Origin: an uncultured bacterium
GTDB lineage: Bacteria > Planctomycetota > Phycisphaerae > Phycisphaerales > SM1A02
Assembly (NCBI GenBank): GCA_903831295.1
Contig: CAIKXA010000107.1
Coordinates: 1-36,422 of the forward strand
DNA length: 36,422 bases
Reading direction: 5' to 3'
Shown here in pieces: positions 8,930 to 17,443 of this stretch (the first letter of the stretch is position 1; every line of letters begins with the position of its first letter). The notes beneath the pieces were generated by a model. It saw nothing but the letters and a program-made list of their open reading frames with translations, made no database searches and was not told where the DNA came from. Made by a program: the position numbers and the translations under genes.

Positions 8930-9864
8930 TGCACCCTCTCTGTTTGAGTTACGCCGCGCTGGCCTGACATCAAGCCCGCGTGATGTAAAAGTTCGGCGAT
9001 TGTTTTTTGCGTTGCCGCGGTCGCGCCCACCAATGGCAATCGAACGGCGCCGCTGTCGCGGCCCAAGATTTGCATGGCGGTCTTGATGGGAACTGGATTG
9101 GTGTCCAATGAAAGCAAGCCCTTGGACAGCGGCAAAAGTTTTTCATGAATCACGCGCGCCGCGGCGAAATCATTTTGAACGCACGCTTGAATCAGCGACT
9201 GCACCAACGCAGGCATGACATTGCTGACCACGCTGACAACGCCAATGGCGCCGACAGCCGCGAAGGCAAGCGTGAGCACATCGTCACCCGACAAGATTGG
9301 CATGGCGCAGCGACGGCGAATTTCTGTGGCGGATTCAATGCTGCCGGTGGCCTCCTTGATGGCGACAATATTTGGATGCTTGGACAAACGCTCCACTGTC
9401 TCCGGCAAAATTGCCACGCCGCAGCGGCCGGGAATGGAATACAGCACAACGGGCAAGTCGGCCGCGTCGGCGACATGCATGAAATGCTGGTAAATGCCCT
9501 CTTGATTCGGCTTGTTGTAATACGGCGCGACATGCAACGCGGCGTCCGCGCCCAGCGCCGCGACCAACTTGTGCAACTTCACCGCGGTGGCGGTGTTGTT
9601 GCTTCCGGCGCCGGCCATCACCTGCATACGCAGCGACTTGGCGGTCTCCACCGCAGTGGCCACAACCTGCTCGTGTTCCTGTGCGCTCAATGTTGGCGAT
9701 TCGCCAGTGGTGCCACACGGAACAATTCCCGCCACGGCGCCTTCCGCCTGCGCGCGGATTTGCCGCTTGAAACATTCCACATCAACGCGCGTTGCGTCGC
9801 TGGTGAATGGCGTAACCATGGCCGTCCAACAACCAGACAATGCGAGTGGTTTATTTGAACTCAC
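8926..9864 (-). CDS. dapA: 4-hydroxy-tetrahydrodipicolinate synthase
   Basis: DapA condenses pyruvate with aspartate semialdehyde, the first committed step of the diaminopimelate and lysine branch, in the cytoplasm. The 312-residue product shows the TIM-barrel hallmarks. GTTGE is at 51-55, YYNKP near 115-119, and YSIPGR starts at Tyr142. The Schiff-base lysine K170 is in VAIKEATGS, and SGDD follows. All catalytic residues are present. The start is GTG at 9864, overlapping the pdxJ stop in GTGA (9861-9864), so it is probably translated by coupling. It is the middle gene of the pdxJ-dapA-Nudix operon. No other lysine genes are in the window. Confidence 0.96.
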   Translation of the reverse strand: MSSNKPLALSGCWTAMVTPFTSDATRVDVECFKRQIRAQAEGAVAGIVPCGTTGESPTLSAQEHEQVVATAVETAKSLRMQVMAGAGSNNTATAVKLHKLVAALGADAALHVAPYYNKPNQEGIYQHFMHVADAADLPVVLYSIPGRCGVAILPETVERLSKHPNIVAIKEATGSIESATEIRRRCAMPILSGDDVLTLAFAAVGAIGVVSVVSNVMPALVQSLIQACVQNDFAAARVIHEKLLPLSKGLLSLDTNPVPIKTAMQILGRDSGAVRLPLVGATAATQKTIAELLHHAGLMSGQRGVTQTERVH

Positions 9865-10607
9865 TTGTGATTCTCCATCATGGCGGCTTTGATTTCGCGC
9901 ACGGCTTCTTGCATGCCCACAAAGATAGAGCGGCTGACGATTGAATGCCCGATGTGAAGTTCATGCAATTGCGGCAAGCGGGCGACGGGCCCAACATTGG
10001 CCACATTCAGCGCGTGGCCGGCGTTGAGTTGCAAACCAAGTTCGCGCGCGTGACGAGCCGCCACATGCAACGCGTCAAGTTGATGATCCGATTGCTTTCC
10101 AAGCAACGCGCCCGACTGCGCATGCACCGCGTGAGCCCACGGGCCAGTGTGCAGTTCACAAATGGTGGCGCCCACTTTGCGCGCGGCGTCGATTTGCTTG
10201 CGATCGGCGTCAATAAAAAGACTCACGGGAATCCCGGCGCCCGTAAGCATGCTCACCACCTCGGTGAGCCATGGAATTTGTCCCGCGGCGTCCAGGCCAC
10301 CCTCGGTTGTCAACTCTTGGCGCCGTTCCGGAACCAACATGGCCGTGGCTGGTTGCGTGGCGATGGCAAATCGCACCATCTCCTTTGTCGCGGCCATTTC
10401 CAAATGCAACCGCGTGGACACATGCATCTTCAAGCGCGCCACATCGGCGTCTTGAATATGCCTTCGATCCTCGCGCAGATGAACGGTGATTCCATCGGCT
10501 CCGCCAAGTTCGGCTTGCGCCGCGGCGAGCACGGGGTCGGGTTCGTTGCCCTTGCGCGCTTGGCGAAGCGTGCAAACATGATCCACATTGACGCTCAGAA
10601 GAGGCAC
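9861..10607 (-). CDS. pdxJ: Pyridoxine 5'-phosphate synthase
   Basis: PdxJ condenses 3-amino-2-oxopropyl phosphate with 1-deoxyxylulose 5-phosphate to pyridoxine 5'-phosphate. The product carries [46 protein letters not shown] and a C-terminal [16 protein letters not shown]. These are the family's substrate and phosphate-binding segments, and no expected part is missing. I chose GTG at 10607 (248 residues; E. coli has 243). It gives the standard N-terminus, avoids overlapping divergent phoU, and has TACTCT exactly 6 bases upstream. An in-frame ATG at 10649 is the alternative; it would overlap phoU by 10 bases. PdxJ is first in an operon with dapA and a Nudix gene. Confidence 0.96.
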   Translation of the reverse strand: MPLLSVNVDHVCTLRQARKGNEPDPVLAAAQAELGGADGITVHLREDRRHIQDADVARLKMHVSTRLHLEMAATKEMVRFAIATQPATAMLVPERRQELTTEGGLDAAGQIPWLTEVVSMLTGAGIPVSLFIDADRKQIDAARKVGATICELHTGPWAHAVHAQSGALLGKQSDHQLDALHVAARHARELGLQLNAGHALNVANVGPVARLPQLHELHIGHSIVSRSIFVGMQEAVREIKAAMMENHK

Positions 10608-10613
10608 AAACAA

Positions 10614-10619
10614 AGAGTA
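10614..10619 (-). promoter_or_regulatory. Leaderless-type -10 (TACTCT) for pdxJ
   Basis: On the minus strand TACTCT is followed by 6 bases and GTG at 10607. It lies only 5 bases from a candidate phoU -10, TAAGAT at 10625-10630, so the two divergent promoters overlap. Confidence 0.4.
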
Positions 10620-10639
10620 GCCGCTAAGATCAACAAGAG

Positions 10640-11347
10640 ATGAGCGCATTTGACCAACAACTTTCGTTGCTCAAAAAAGAAATGACCGTCCAAGGTCGCC
10701 GCGTGCTGGATTTATGCACGCAAGCGGTGGATTGTTTCTTTGACTCCGACATAGACAAGGCGCGCGAAGTGATCTTGGCCGACGATGCCATCGACAAGGC
10801 CGATGTGGAGATTGAACGCGCCAGTGTGCCCCTGTTGGCGATGGGCCAGACCCAGGAGCACGCGATCCGCTCGGTGCTGACGATTGTGAAAGTGAACAAC
10901 GAACTTGAGCGCATTGCCGACGACGGCGTGACCATTGCCGAGCGCGTGTTTGACGCGCGCCGTTTCACCGAACGAACTCCCGACACGTTTCGCGTGATGG
11001 CCAACAGCGTTCTGGGAATGTTGCGCGACGCCACGCGCTCGCTTGAACGGGAAGACGCCGCGTTGGCGCGCCAAGTGTTGCTGTTCGATGACACGGTGCA
11101 GCGTTTTAAAAAAGAAATATTGTTGGACGCTGAGAATCAAGTGGCAAGCGGAGCCTTCAGTCCGGGCTTCGCATTCCGCTTGCTCACGGTGGTGAAGGCC
11201 GTCGATCGGATCTCGGATCACGCCACCAATATCTGCGAGCAGGTGATTTATTTGCGGCGTGGCTTGATTGTGCGACATAGACCCGATGGATGGAGCGATC
11301 CGGAATTGCCGCAATCAATGGGCGCCGATTCCGGAAATGAAAGTTGA
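10640..11347 (+). CDS. phoU: PhoU family phosphate signalling protein
   Basis: This 235-residue all-helical protein has the two PhoU repeats. Each bears the metal-binding helix: [19 protein letters not shown] (about 77-95) and [19 protein letters not shown]. PhoU binds metal clusters and links the Pst phosphate transporter to the PhoR/PhoB sensor pair, damping the Pho response. No pst or pho genes are beside it, so it may be a stand-alone copy. ppk1 lies about 4 kb away, which is a functional link through phosphate storage but not an operon. ATG 10640 has no Shine-Dalgarno site; TAAGAT lies 9 bases upstream. It is divergent from pdxJ, with a gap of only 32 bases. Confidence 0.93.
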   Translation: MSAFDQQLSLLKKEMTVQGRRVLDLCTQAVDCFFDSDIDKAREVILADDAIDKADVEIERASVPLLAMGQTQEHAIRSVLTIVKVNNELERIADDGVTIAERVFDARRFTERTPDTFRVMANSVLGMLRDATRSLEREDAALARQVLLFDDTVQRFKKEILLDAENQVASGAFSPGFAFRLLTVVKAVDRISDHATNICEQVIYLRRGLIVRHRPDGWSDPELPQSMGADSGNES

Positions 11348-11429
11348 CGGCGCGGCATGAAGCAGCGTTCCGGCGAGTGCCTGAAACGTGTCCTTGAATT
11401 GTGTCTGTAAAAAAAATCGAAACTCAATT

Positions 11430-11435
11430 TAAATT
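11430..11435 (+). promoter_or_regulatory. Leaderless-type -10 (TAAATT) for the UDPGP-family gene
   Basis: TAAATT is followed by 6 bases and ATG at 11442. The 40 bases upstream are AT-rich, unlike the rest of the region. There is no Shine-Dalgarno site. Confidence 0.45.
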
Positions 11436-11441
11436 GCAACT

Positions 11442-12857
11442 ATGGATCGAATGCAACAAACAAAAGAACGACTGGATCGCGCTGGACAAGCGCATCTGCT
11501 TGTTGGCGCCGAAAAATTAGGCGCGCCCGAGCTGGTTCGTTTTCTGAATGAAATAAATTCGCTGCCACTGGAAGATTTGGCTGGCATGCTGGCGCAAACA
11601 AGTTCGCAAAAATCCCGCGACTTGTCCGCGCTTGCGCCTCCCAACATCATTCACCACAACGCCGCAAATTCACAGGAGTTTCGCGAAGTTGGCGAAGAGC
11701 TGATCCGCCGCGCAAAGGTGGCGGCGTTCACCGTGGCTGGTGGACAAGGAACCAGGCTTGGTTGGCGCGGACCCAAGGGAACCTATCCAGCCACCGTGGT
11801 CACGGGCAAGCCGCTCTTTCGCGTATTCGCCGAGCAACTACTGGCCACCGAGCGCCGCTACAGCGTGCGCATTCCGTGGTTCATCATGACCAGCCCGCAA
11901 AACGACGCCGACACGCAAGCGTTCTTCGCCGACAATAATTATTTTGGAAGACACAAGCAGGAACACATCTTCATTCCACAAGGAGTGGTTCCATGCACCG
12001 ACGCGGACGGGCGAATTCTTTTGTCGGATGCGGGACACGTTGCCACAAATCCCGACGGACATGGTGGCGCCATTCGCGCGCTGCATCAAACGGGCGCGCT
12101 GAAAGAAATGGTCGCGCGTGGAATCACGCAGTTGAGTTACTTTCAAGTGGACAATCCGTTGGTCCGCGTGATCGATCCCGTTTTCATCGGAGCGCATGTG
12201 TCGGCCAAGGGATCCAGCGGTGAGATGAGCAGCAAGTGCGTGCCCAAGCGCAATGCCGCGGAAAAGGTGGGCGTTCTTTGTAATTTTCCAACTCCCAAAG
12301 GCGACCGCACCACGGTGATTGAATATTCGGATTTGCCGGCAGCCATGGCGCAACAACGCGACGCCGGCGGCGAGTTGGCATTTGGCGCGGCGAACATTGC
12401 GGTGCATGTGATCTCTGTTGAGTTCGCGCAACGCTTGGCCTTGAGCGCGGAAATTAAATTGCCGTGGCATAGGGCGCACAAAAAAGTTCCATGCTTTGAT
12501 CCGGCCACCGGGGCGCACACTCAACCCGACAAGCCGAACGCCTTTAAATTTGAATGTTTTATTTTCGACGCGCTGCCACTGGCGCAATCAAGCGTCACGC
12601 TTCAAACCACACGCATGGAGGAGTTTGCGCCAATTAAAAACGCCGAGGGCGAGGACAGCCCCGCGAGCAGCCACAGAATTCAAAGCGACCGCAATGGCGC
12701 GTGGCTTGAAAGCGTGGGCGTGATTATTCCGCGGCGAACCGATGGCAGCGTGGACGCCAAAATTGAGATCGGTCCACTTGCGGCGCTTGAAGCCAACGAT
12801 TTGCGCAACCGAAACCCCGCGCGATCCATTCGCCGTGGCGAAGAATTTGTGATGTGA
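11442..12857 (+). CDS. UDPGP-family UDP-sugar pyrophosphorylase, UAP1 (AGX) type
   Basis: The 471-residue protein resembles eukaryotic UDP-N-acetylglucosamine pyrophosphorylase over its whole length, not the bacterial GlmU fold arrangement. The nucleotide loop AGGQGTRLG is at 99-107, followed by PKGTYP, IPWFIMTS (near 150), the YFG..HIFIPQG segment, PDGHGG (204-209), QVDNPLV (VDN at 236-238), CVPKRNAAEKVGVLC, IEYSDL, PDKPNAFKFECFIFD and EEFAPIKNAEGEDSP. The reaction is UTP plus GlcNAc-1-P (or another hexose-1-P) to UDP-sugar plus pyrophosphate. The sugar-binding loop reads GHGG where human AGX1 has GNGG, so sugar preference is open. It could work downstream of the GlmM-like mutase at 6961. 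The frame is intact and the start is ATG 11442, with ATG 11451 as the alternative. Confidence 0.88.
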   Translation: MDRMQQTKERLDRAGQAHLLVGAEKLGAPELVRFLNEINSLPLEDLAGMLAQTSSQKSRDLSALAPPNIIHHNAANSQEFREVGEELIRRAKVAAFTVAGGQGTRLGWRGPKGTYPATVVTGKPLFRVFAEQLLATERRYSVRIPWFIMTSPQNDADTQAFFADNNYFGRHKQEHIFIPQGVVPCTDADGRILLSDAGHVATNPDGHGGAIRALHQTGALKEMVARGITQLSYFQVDNPLVRVIDPVFIGAHVSAKGSSGEMSSKCVPKRNAAEKVGVLCNFPTPKGDRTTVIEYSDLPAAMAQQRDAGGELAFGAANIAVHVISVEFAQRLALSAEIKLPWHRAHKKVPCFDPATGAHTQPDKPNAFKFECFIFDALPLAQSSVTLQTTRMEEFAPIKNAEGEDSPASSHRIQSDRNGAWLESVGVIIPRRTDGSVDAKIEIGPLAALEANDLRNRNPARSIRRGEEFVM

Positions 12858-12884
12858 CACGCGCGTTCGGCGCGCAAATACAAA
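12858..12884. other. Convergent gap with a small GC hairpin
   Basis: Between the convergent stops of the UDPGP gene and recJ lies a 5-bp GCGCG/CGCGC stem with a 5-base loop (about 12862-12876). It has no T tract on either side, so it is only a weak bidirectional terminator candidate. Confidence 0.25.
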
Positions 12885-14636
12885 TCACGCGTTGGTGGAG
12901 TTGTCGTGAAAGCGAACGTCTTTCACATGGATCGAAGGCGGGAAGCGTGGATTACTGCTGGGCTTTGGGCAACCCACCGCGTCAAAGCGACGACCAGGCG
13001 TGAATAAATTTCTGTACTGCGCGTTGTGCCAAAATATAAGTTCGCCCTTGGCGCCGGTGTCGTCTTGCACCAATAATTTCAAACCCGTCCCTACAAGAAT
13101 GTCCGTGCGCAAAACTTGAAAGCCGCGCATAAGAATATTTGGATCGGCAAATCCTTGGCCGAATGGCCCAAGCGATTGGATGATTGGGATGGTTTTTTTA
13201 TCTTTGACGTTTCCATATGAAAGTTCGGCGTCTACTTCAAGCGCCGGCTTTTGAACACCGTCTCGCATTTGCATTTTTGCGGCGCTTTCAAAGCGCGGGG
13301 CGAACGCCTCGAATTGATCAAAGTTCATGGAGCCCCCCGCCGCGGCCGCGTGTCCGCCAAAGTTGGTGAAAAATTTGGCGCAGGTGGTCAGGCACTCATG
13401 CAAATCAAATCCAACTGGCGCGCGACCCGATCCCTTCCAACCACTGTCGCTTGCGCCGAACAACATCACTGGACGAGTGAACTCCTCTGAAAGCCGGCCC
13501 GCGGCCAAACCAAGAATGCCAGGATTCCAACTTTTGTCCGCCATAACAATCGCGCAACGATCTTCGGCGTTCAATGACGCCGCTATCGCTTTGGCGCGCG
13601 CTACATCCACCATGTCCTTGGCGTTCTGTTTACGCATTTCATTTAATTCATCCAGTTTCGCCGCCATGTTCTTGCATTCGACTGGGTTTTCATTTAGAAG
13701 CAAATCCAGCGCTTGTGTGGCGTGCTCAAGCCGGCCCGCCGCGTTTAACCGCGGAGCGATTTGAAATCCAATCACGCTTGCGTCCATGATCGGACTGGCC
13801 AACGCGGCGCTAGGTATCAAGCAACGTAGACCTTGCACGGTTGTGTTTTTCAGAACCGCCAAACCGCTTCCAACCACGATGCGATTTTCATCGATCATGG
13901 GCATGACATCCGCGATGGTGGCAACAGCCGCGAGTGGAATTGCCTCATTCACAATCCACTGACGCAGGACCTGAGGCGGTTGATCGCCCGTGCGAATTCG
14001 AATCAAACGCTTGGCCACTTTCAGCGCCACCATTGCGGCACAAATTGGGCGAAACGGCGTGTCGCCTAATTCAGGATGCGCGATCGCCTGACATTGCGGC
14101 AACTGCAAATTTCCATCGCCGTCGTAACGCAATCGATGATGGTCCGTGATCGCCAATTCAATCCCCAACTTTTGCGCATGCAGCGCCTCTTCAATAGAGG
14201 ACCCGCCACAATCAACGGTGATAACGGCTTCAATATCGCGCGCGCGCAAATCATCAAGCGCCTCGTTGTGCAATCCATATCCCTCGATCACGCGGTGCGG
14301 TATGTACGCAATGGGTGATGGCTGCACTTTCAATTCACGAAACAAGCGGATCAGAATCGCCGTGGCGCAAATTCCGTCGGCGTCGTAATCACCGTACACG
14401 GCGATGCGTTTGCCTTGCGTGATCCAACGATCCAAAACCCGCGCCACATTGTCAGCGCCATGCAACGAGCCCGGATCGTGCATCAATGCCAGAGGCGGCT
14501 GAGGCGTGGCGAACAATTGCGCATTGCGCTCGCCCGCAAGTCCGCGACAGCGAATCACCCGCTCGCGCAGACCAATAGAAGAGTCCCGAGCCGGCGCAGT
14601 CGAATGCCATTGGTATCTGGGAAATTCCACATGCAC
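12885..14636 (-). CDS. recJ: Single-stranded-DNA-specific exonuclease RecJ
   Basis: RecJ degrades single-stranded DNA 5' to 3' in recombination and mismatch repair. The 583-residue product has the DHH phosphoesterase motifs in order: DYDADG (83-88), ITVDCG (139-144), TDHH (164-167), and APRLNAAGRLEHA further on. Then come the DHHA1 part with WNPGILGLAAGRL, a GGHAAAAGG segment at about 425-435, and a C-terminal OB-like domain. Length is normal for the family. The frame opens with GTG at 14636; a second GTG at 14630 has TAGGCT exactly 6 bases before it and may be the true start. Neither has a Shine-Dalgarno site. It is convergent with the UDPGP gene and divergent from the adenylate-kinase-like gene. 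Confidence 0.95.
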   Translation of the reverse strand: MHVEFPRYQWHSTAPARDSSIGLRERVIRCRGLAGERNAQLFATPQPPLALMHDPGSLHGADNVARVLDRWITQGKRIAVYGDYDADGICATAILIRLFRELKVQPSPIAYIPHRVIEGYGLHNEALDDLRARDIEAVITVDCGGSSIEEALHAQKLGIELAITDHHRLRYDGDGNLQLPQCQAIAHPELGDTPFRPICAAMVALKVAKRLIRIRTGDQPPQVLRQWIVNEAIPLAAVATIADVMPMIDENRIVVGSGLAVLKNTTVQGLRCLIPSAALASPIMDASVIGFQIAPRLNAAGRLEHATQALDLLLNENPVECKNMAAKLDELNEMRKQNAKDMVDVARAKAIAASLNAEDRCAIVMADKSWNPGILGLAAGRLSEEFTRPVMLFGASDSGWKGSGRAPVGFDLHECLTTCAKFFTNFGGHAAAAGGSMNFDQFEAFAPRFESAAKMQMRDGVQKPALEVDAELSYGNVKDKKTIPIIQSLGPFGQGFADPNILMRGFQVLRTDILVGTGLKLLVQDDTGAKGELIFWHNAQYRNLFTPGRRFDAVGCPKPSSNPRFPPSIHVKDVRFHDNSTNA

Positions 14637-14642
14637 AGCCTA
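14637..14642 (-). promoter_or_regulatory. Leaderless-type -10 (TAGGCT) for recJ
   Basis: On the minus strand TAGGCT is followed by 6 bases and GTG at 14630, favouring that start over GTG 14636. TATAGG overlaps it and is an alternative reading. Confidence 0.3.
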
Positions 14643-14707
14643 TACAAATTTCACTTTCAAATAATCGATTCCCATGGCATACTCCATCACCCACAAGGAG
14701 CCCCACG

Positions 14708-15328
14708 ATGAGTCATCGATACAAGTGCATTCTTTTGTTTGGCGCGCCAGGTTCTGGCAAAGGAACTCAAGGAAAAATTCTTGGACAAGTGCCAGGGTTC
14801 TTTCATCTTGCATGCGGCGATGTATTTCGCTCGCTTGATTTAGCCAGCCCGCTAGGGAAAAAATTCATGACGCACTCCAGCAAAGGCGAACTGGTTCCTG
14901 ATGAATTGACAGTTGAGATGTGGCAGCAAAACATGAAAGCGCAAGTGGCGCTGAGCATCTTCAAGCCTGCCCAAGATTTGCTGGTGCTCGACGGCATTCC
15001 GCGAACAGTGAGCCAGGCCAAAGCGCTGCAGAACTACATCGATGTCCTTGCGGTTCTGCATTTAATTTGTCCCGACCAAAAGGAAATGGTTCGACGGATG
15101 CGCCGCCGCGCCTTGAAGGAAAATCGCCTTGATGATGCGGACGAAAAAGTGATCCATCATCGCTTTGATGTCTATCGAAATGAGACCGAGCCTGTGCTCT
15201 CGTATTATCCCGCCAACATCATCCATGAAGTGCCGGCGACTGAAAGCCCATCAATGGTTCTGATGTCGGTGTTGGATTTGGTGGCGCCGATTCAAGACCA
15301 TCACTTCAAAAATCCACTGACGCTTTGA
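14708..15328 (+). CDS. Adenylate kinase-like nucleoside monophosphate kinase (short LID)
   Basis: This 206-residue P-loop kinase has GAPGSGKGT at 12-20, the NMP-binding segment HLACGDVFR (33-41) and DGIPRT at 95-100 (usually DGFPRT or DGYPRT). The LID region (about 130-152) reads RRALKENRLDDADEKVIHHR. It is short and without zinc cysteines, as in eukaryotic UMP/CMP kinases and short-form adenylate kinases. The reaction is ATP plus AMP (or another NMP) to two NDPs; the sequence does not settle which NMP. Unlike most promoter-proximal genes here, it has a strong Shine-Dalgarno site, AAGGAG, 8 bases before ATG 14708. Upstream lie CATACT and, 17 bases before that, TTTCAA as a candidate promoter. 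Confidence 0.85.
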   Translation: MSHRYKCILLFGAPGSGKGTQGKILGQVPGFFHLACGDVFRSLDLASPLGKKFMTHSSKGELVPDELTVEMWQQNMKAQVALSIFKPAQDLLVLDGIPRTVSQAKALQNYIDVLAVLHLICPDQKEMVRRMRRRALKENRLDDADEKVIHHRFDVYRNETEPVLSYYPANIIHEVPATESPSMVLMSVLDLVAPIQDHHFKNPLTL

Positions 15329-15341
15329 ACCAGCGGAAACG

Positions 15342-16385
15342 TTATGGAACTTCAGGAGCCGGCGCCAAAACTGGGGCGCTTGGCGCGGCAAAGCGCTTTA
15401 AAATAACTTGCGCCTCCAAAACTCTTTGCTGAAGTTGCATGTTTTGCGCGGCGCGCGGATCGCCCGGGTCGGCCTTGTCCAAATCCTCCGCGTTGCCCAA
15501 GGGCATGGCAAGATCAACTGGGCGTTCGATCATTTTTCCGTCTGGACCAATCAACGGGCGCCCTTGCGGGTCGCGCTCGGGTCGACGCAATTTAATCTTC
15601 ACCTCGCGGCCAGGCGAATAATTCTGAATCGATTCAACAAGATCCATCGTGCTGGCAACCTTGTGCCCGTCGATCTCCTCGATCACATCACCCGCGCGAA
15701 GAAATTTCTCGGCCGGCATGCCCACGAGCGTGGCTTGAATCACAACTCCCGGACGATCCAGCGGCGCCTGTCCCATTCGAATTCCAAGCGCGCCGCGAGG
15801 ACGATCCAACACGCGCCGACACGCCGCGGTGAGCAAGCGGCCGCGCGCCTCTTCGCTCAAAGTGAATCGATCAAGCACCGCCCAAATACTTTCGTCCGTA
15901 AAAGATCGATCAAGTAATTTTTGCGACGCCGCCTGGCGAATTTCAAATGATGGATCATCAATTTCCCCAAGCAATTTCAACAACTCAGGTGACGGCTGCA
16001 CAATTTCCAATTTGGCGCGCGACATCGACTCCTCTATGGCGCGATTCTGAAACATGTTTCCAAACCCGCCATTGCCGTTACGCCTGGCGTTGAGTATTTG
16101 CACGGCGCCATCGATATTCACGTTGCCATTGATTGGCTTCACCGCCGCCACTCTATTTTTTTTATTGATGGCCTGATTGTTTGGCGCTTGCGGCAAAAGT
16201 GGATCCGCTATTTTTACAGGCGCGGCGTCTGGATTTGCTCCCGGAATTTCCAAAGGCTGCTGCTGCTGCTGCGCATCTTGCGCGTTTACGGCGGGCGACA
16301 AGAACAGCAACGCCACGCACAAAATACAAAATTCACGCGCGCAATCCAACGCGACTTTCAAGTTTAATTGCAGATCTAATTTCAT
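15342..16385 (-). CDS. Exported PDZ-domain protein
   Basis: This 347-residue protein is last in the tpiA operon. A signal peptide covers 1-35 (core ILCVALLFLS, cleavage after AVNA). It is followed by a Q5 run coded by five CAG codons and a Pro/Asn-rich linker. Residues 130-195 look like short helical (HEAT-like) repeats, with DDPSFEIRQAASQKLLDRSF. A PDZ domain spans about 198-270: GALGIRMG, then FLRAGDVIEEIDGHKV and an IKLRRPE strand. No protease domain is attached, so it is probably a periplasmic peptide-binding adaptor. ATG 16385 overlaps the stop of the upstream kinase gene in ATGA (16382-16385), which implies coupling. The specific partner is unknown. Confidence 0.8.
   Translation of the reverse strand: MKLDLQLNLKVALDCAREFCILCVALLFLSPAVNAQDAQQQQQPLEIPGANPDAAPVKIADPLLPQAPNNQAINKKNRVAAVKPINGNVNIDGAVQILNARRNGNGGFGNMFQNRAIEESMSRAKLEIVQPSPELLKLLGEIDDPSFEIRQAASQKLLDRSFTDESIWAVLDRFTLSEEARGRLLTAACRRVLDRPRGALGIRMGQAPLDRPGVVIQATLVGMPAEKFLRAGDVIEEIDGHKVASTMDLVESIQNYSPGREVKIKLRRPERDPQGRPLIGPDGKMIERPVDLAMPLGNAEDLDKADPGDPRAAQNMQLQQRVLEAQVILKRFAAPSAPVLAPAPEVP
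16256..16272. repeat. CAG/CTG trinucleotide run
   Basis: Five CTG units on the plus strand encode Gln-Gln-Gln-Gln-Gln just after the signal peptide of the PDZ protein. It is a possible slippage site that would not shift frame. Confidence 0.8.
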
Positions 16386-17443
16386 GGCGTGCGTTGCGAC
16401 ATTATCGCGCGCGCCAGATTGGCCGCATTGCTTTGTATCCATAAAGCGCGGCGCAATATCAGCGCCAACATTTTGTCGCCAGGAATAGTGGCGAACATTC
16501 CAGATTTGGCGATTGGGATCGATGCTTCCGCGACGCATGCCTCGATCATAAGCCATGGGACCATGTGGACAAATTTCAACAAAGTCACAGGCTCCACACT
16601 GGAAAATCCGCGCGCAAAAGCCAAGAATAAAGCCTCATCAATTTCGTGCGGCCAATTGTCGATCGCTCGCGAGGGACCGGCGCGCACCGAATACTGCAAG
16701 AGACCGTTGGCCACATCGGCGATCGCTGGTTCGAGTCGCGCGGAATCAAAGTCAAGCACGCCTGAAACACGCTCGCCATTGAAAAGAATATTTCCCGGAT
16801 GCCAATCACCATGCACCACTTGGCTATCAAGTTGGTCGTAGCCAAGATCATCCACTAGCTCGGATGCGTGCTGATACAAGTTTGAAAGTTGTTGACACAA
16901 GTCCATCAACGGCGATTGTGCAACGTGTGGCTGCTGAGCCAAGACCGCCGCGGGAACTCGGCGCAACGCCTCCACCACGATCAAGTTGCCATGAAAACAA
17001 GATGCTTTCACATTTCCGTGCCACTGCATTTTCAAGGCCGCATGGTGCAATGTCGCCAACGCGCGGCCGGCCTCGTGCGCCTGAATCGGTAGGCGCTGCC
17101 AACGTTCCCCGTGAAGGAATAAAAATAATTCATAGATGCCACCCTCGCGAACTTGAAATGTGGATTGATCCCGCGCCACTTGCACAAGCGCGATCGGCAA
17201 TCCGGCGTTGCCCGCGGACATCATCACATGGTGTGCAAACCGAACGCGCTCAATGTCGGCCGTATGCGCAGGCCTGCGCTTCAACACAAATGTTCCGCGT
17301 TCGCATTCCACGCGCAACTTTGAACTTGTTCGACTGCCACCGGACATGGGCGCGAACTCCTTCACAAGACCCACATCCCAATGCCGCAGAATTTCGTTCA
17401 CTTGGTCAAGCGAAAATGTTTCCGCAAGCGCCTCACTCCGCAT
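16382..17443 (-). CDS. APH/choline-kinase-family phosphotransferase of unknown substrate
   Basis: This 353-residue protein is a small-molecule kinase of the protein-kinase-like fold. The catalytic loop is HGDWHPGN (H211, D213, N218) and the metal-binding DFD is at 231-233 (GVLDFDSARLEP). An N-lobe has GGSRTSSKLRVE and a FVLKRR lysine near 55. Relatives phosphorylate aminoglycosides, choline, homoserine or sugars; nothing here identifies the substrate, and resistance should not be assumed. ATG 17443 lies 11 bases inside the end of yicC, with AAGGAG 10 bases upstream, so it is read from the same mRNA. The gene sits between yicC and a PDZ gene in an operon also carrying secG and tpiA. Confidence 0.78.
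   Translation of the reverse strand: MRSEALAETFSLDQVNEILRHWDVGLVKEFAPMSGGSRTSSKLRVECERGTFVLKRRPAHTADIERVRFAHHVMMSAGNAGLPIALVQVARDQSTFQVREGGIYELFLFLHGERWQRLPIQAHEAGRALATLHHAALKMQWHGNVKASCFHGNLIVVEALRRVPAAVLAQQPHVAQSPLMDLCQQLSNLYQHASELVDDLGYDQLDSQVVHGDWHPGNILFNGERVSGVLDFDSARLEPAIADVANGLLQYSVRAGPSRAIDNWPHEIDEALFLAFARGFSSVEPVTLLKFVHMVPWLMIEACVAEASIPIAKSGMFATIPGDKMLALILRRALWIQSNAANLARAIMSQRTP

Noticed and set aside
16382-17443. Aminoglycoside resistance gene
   Set aside because: The APH fold is shared by many metabolic kinases, and the operon context (secG, yicC) is housekeeping.
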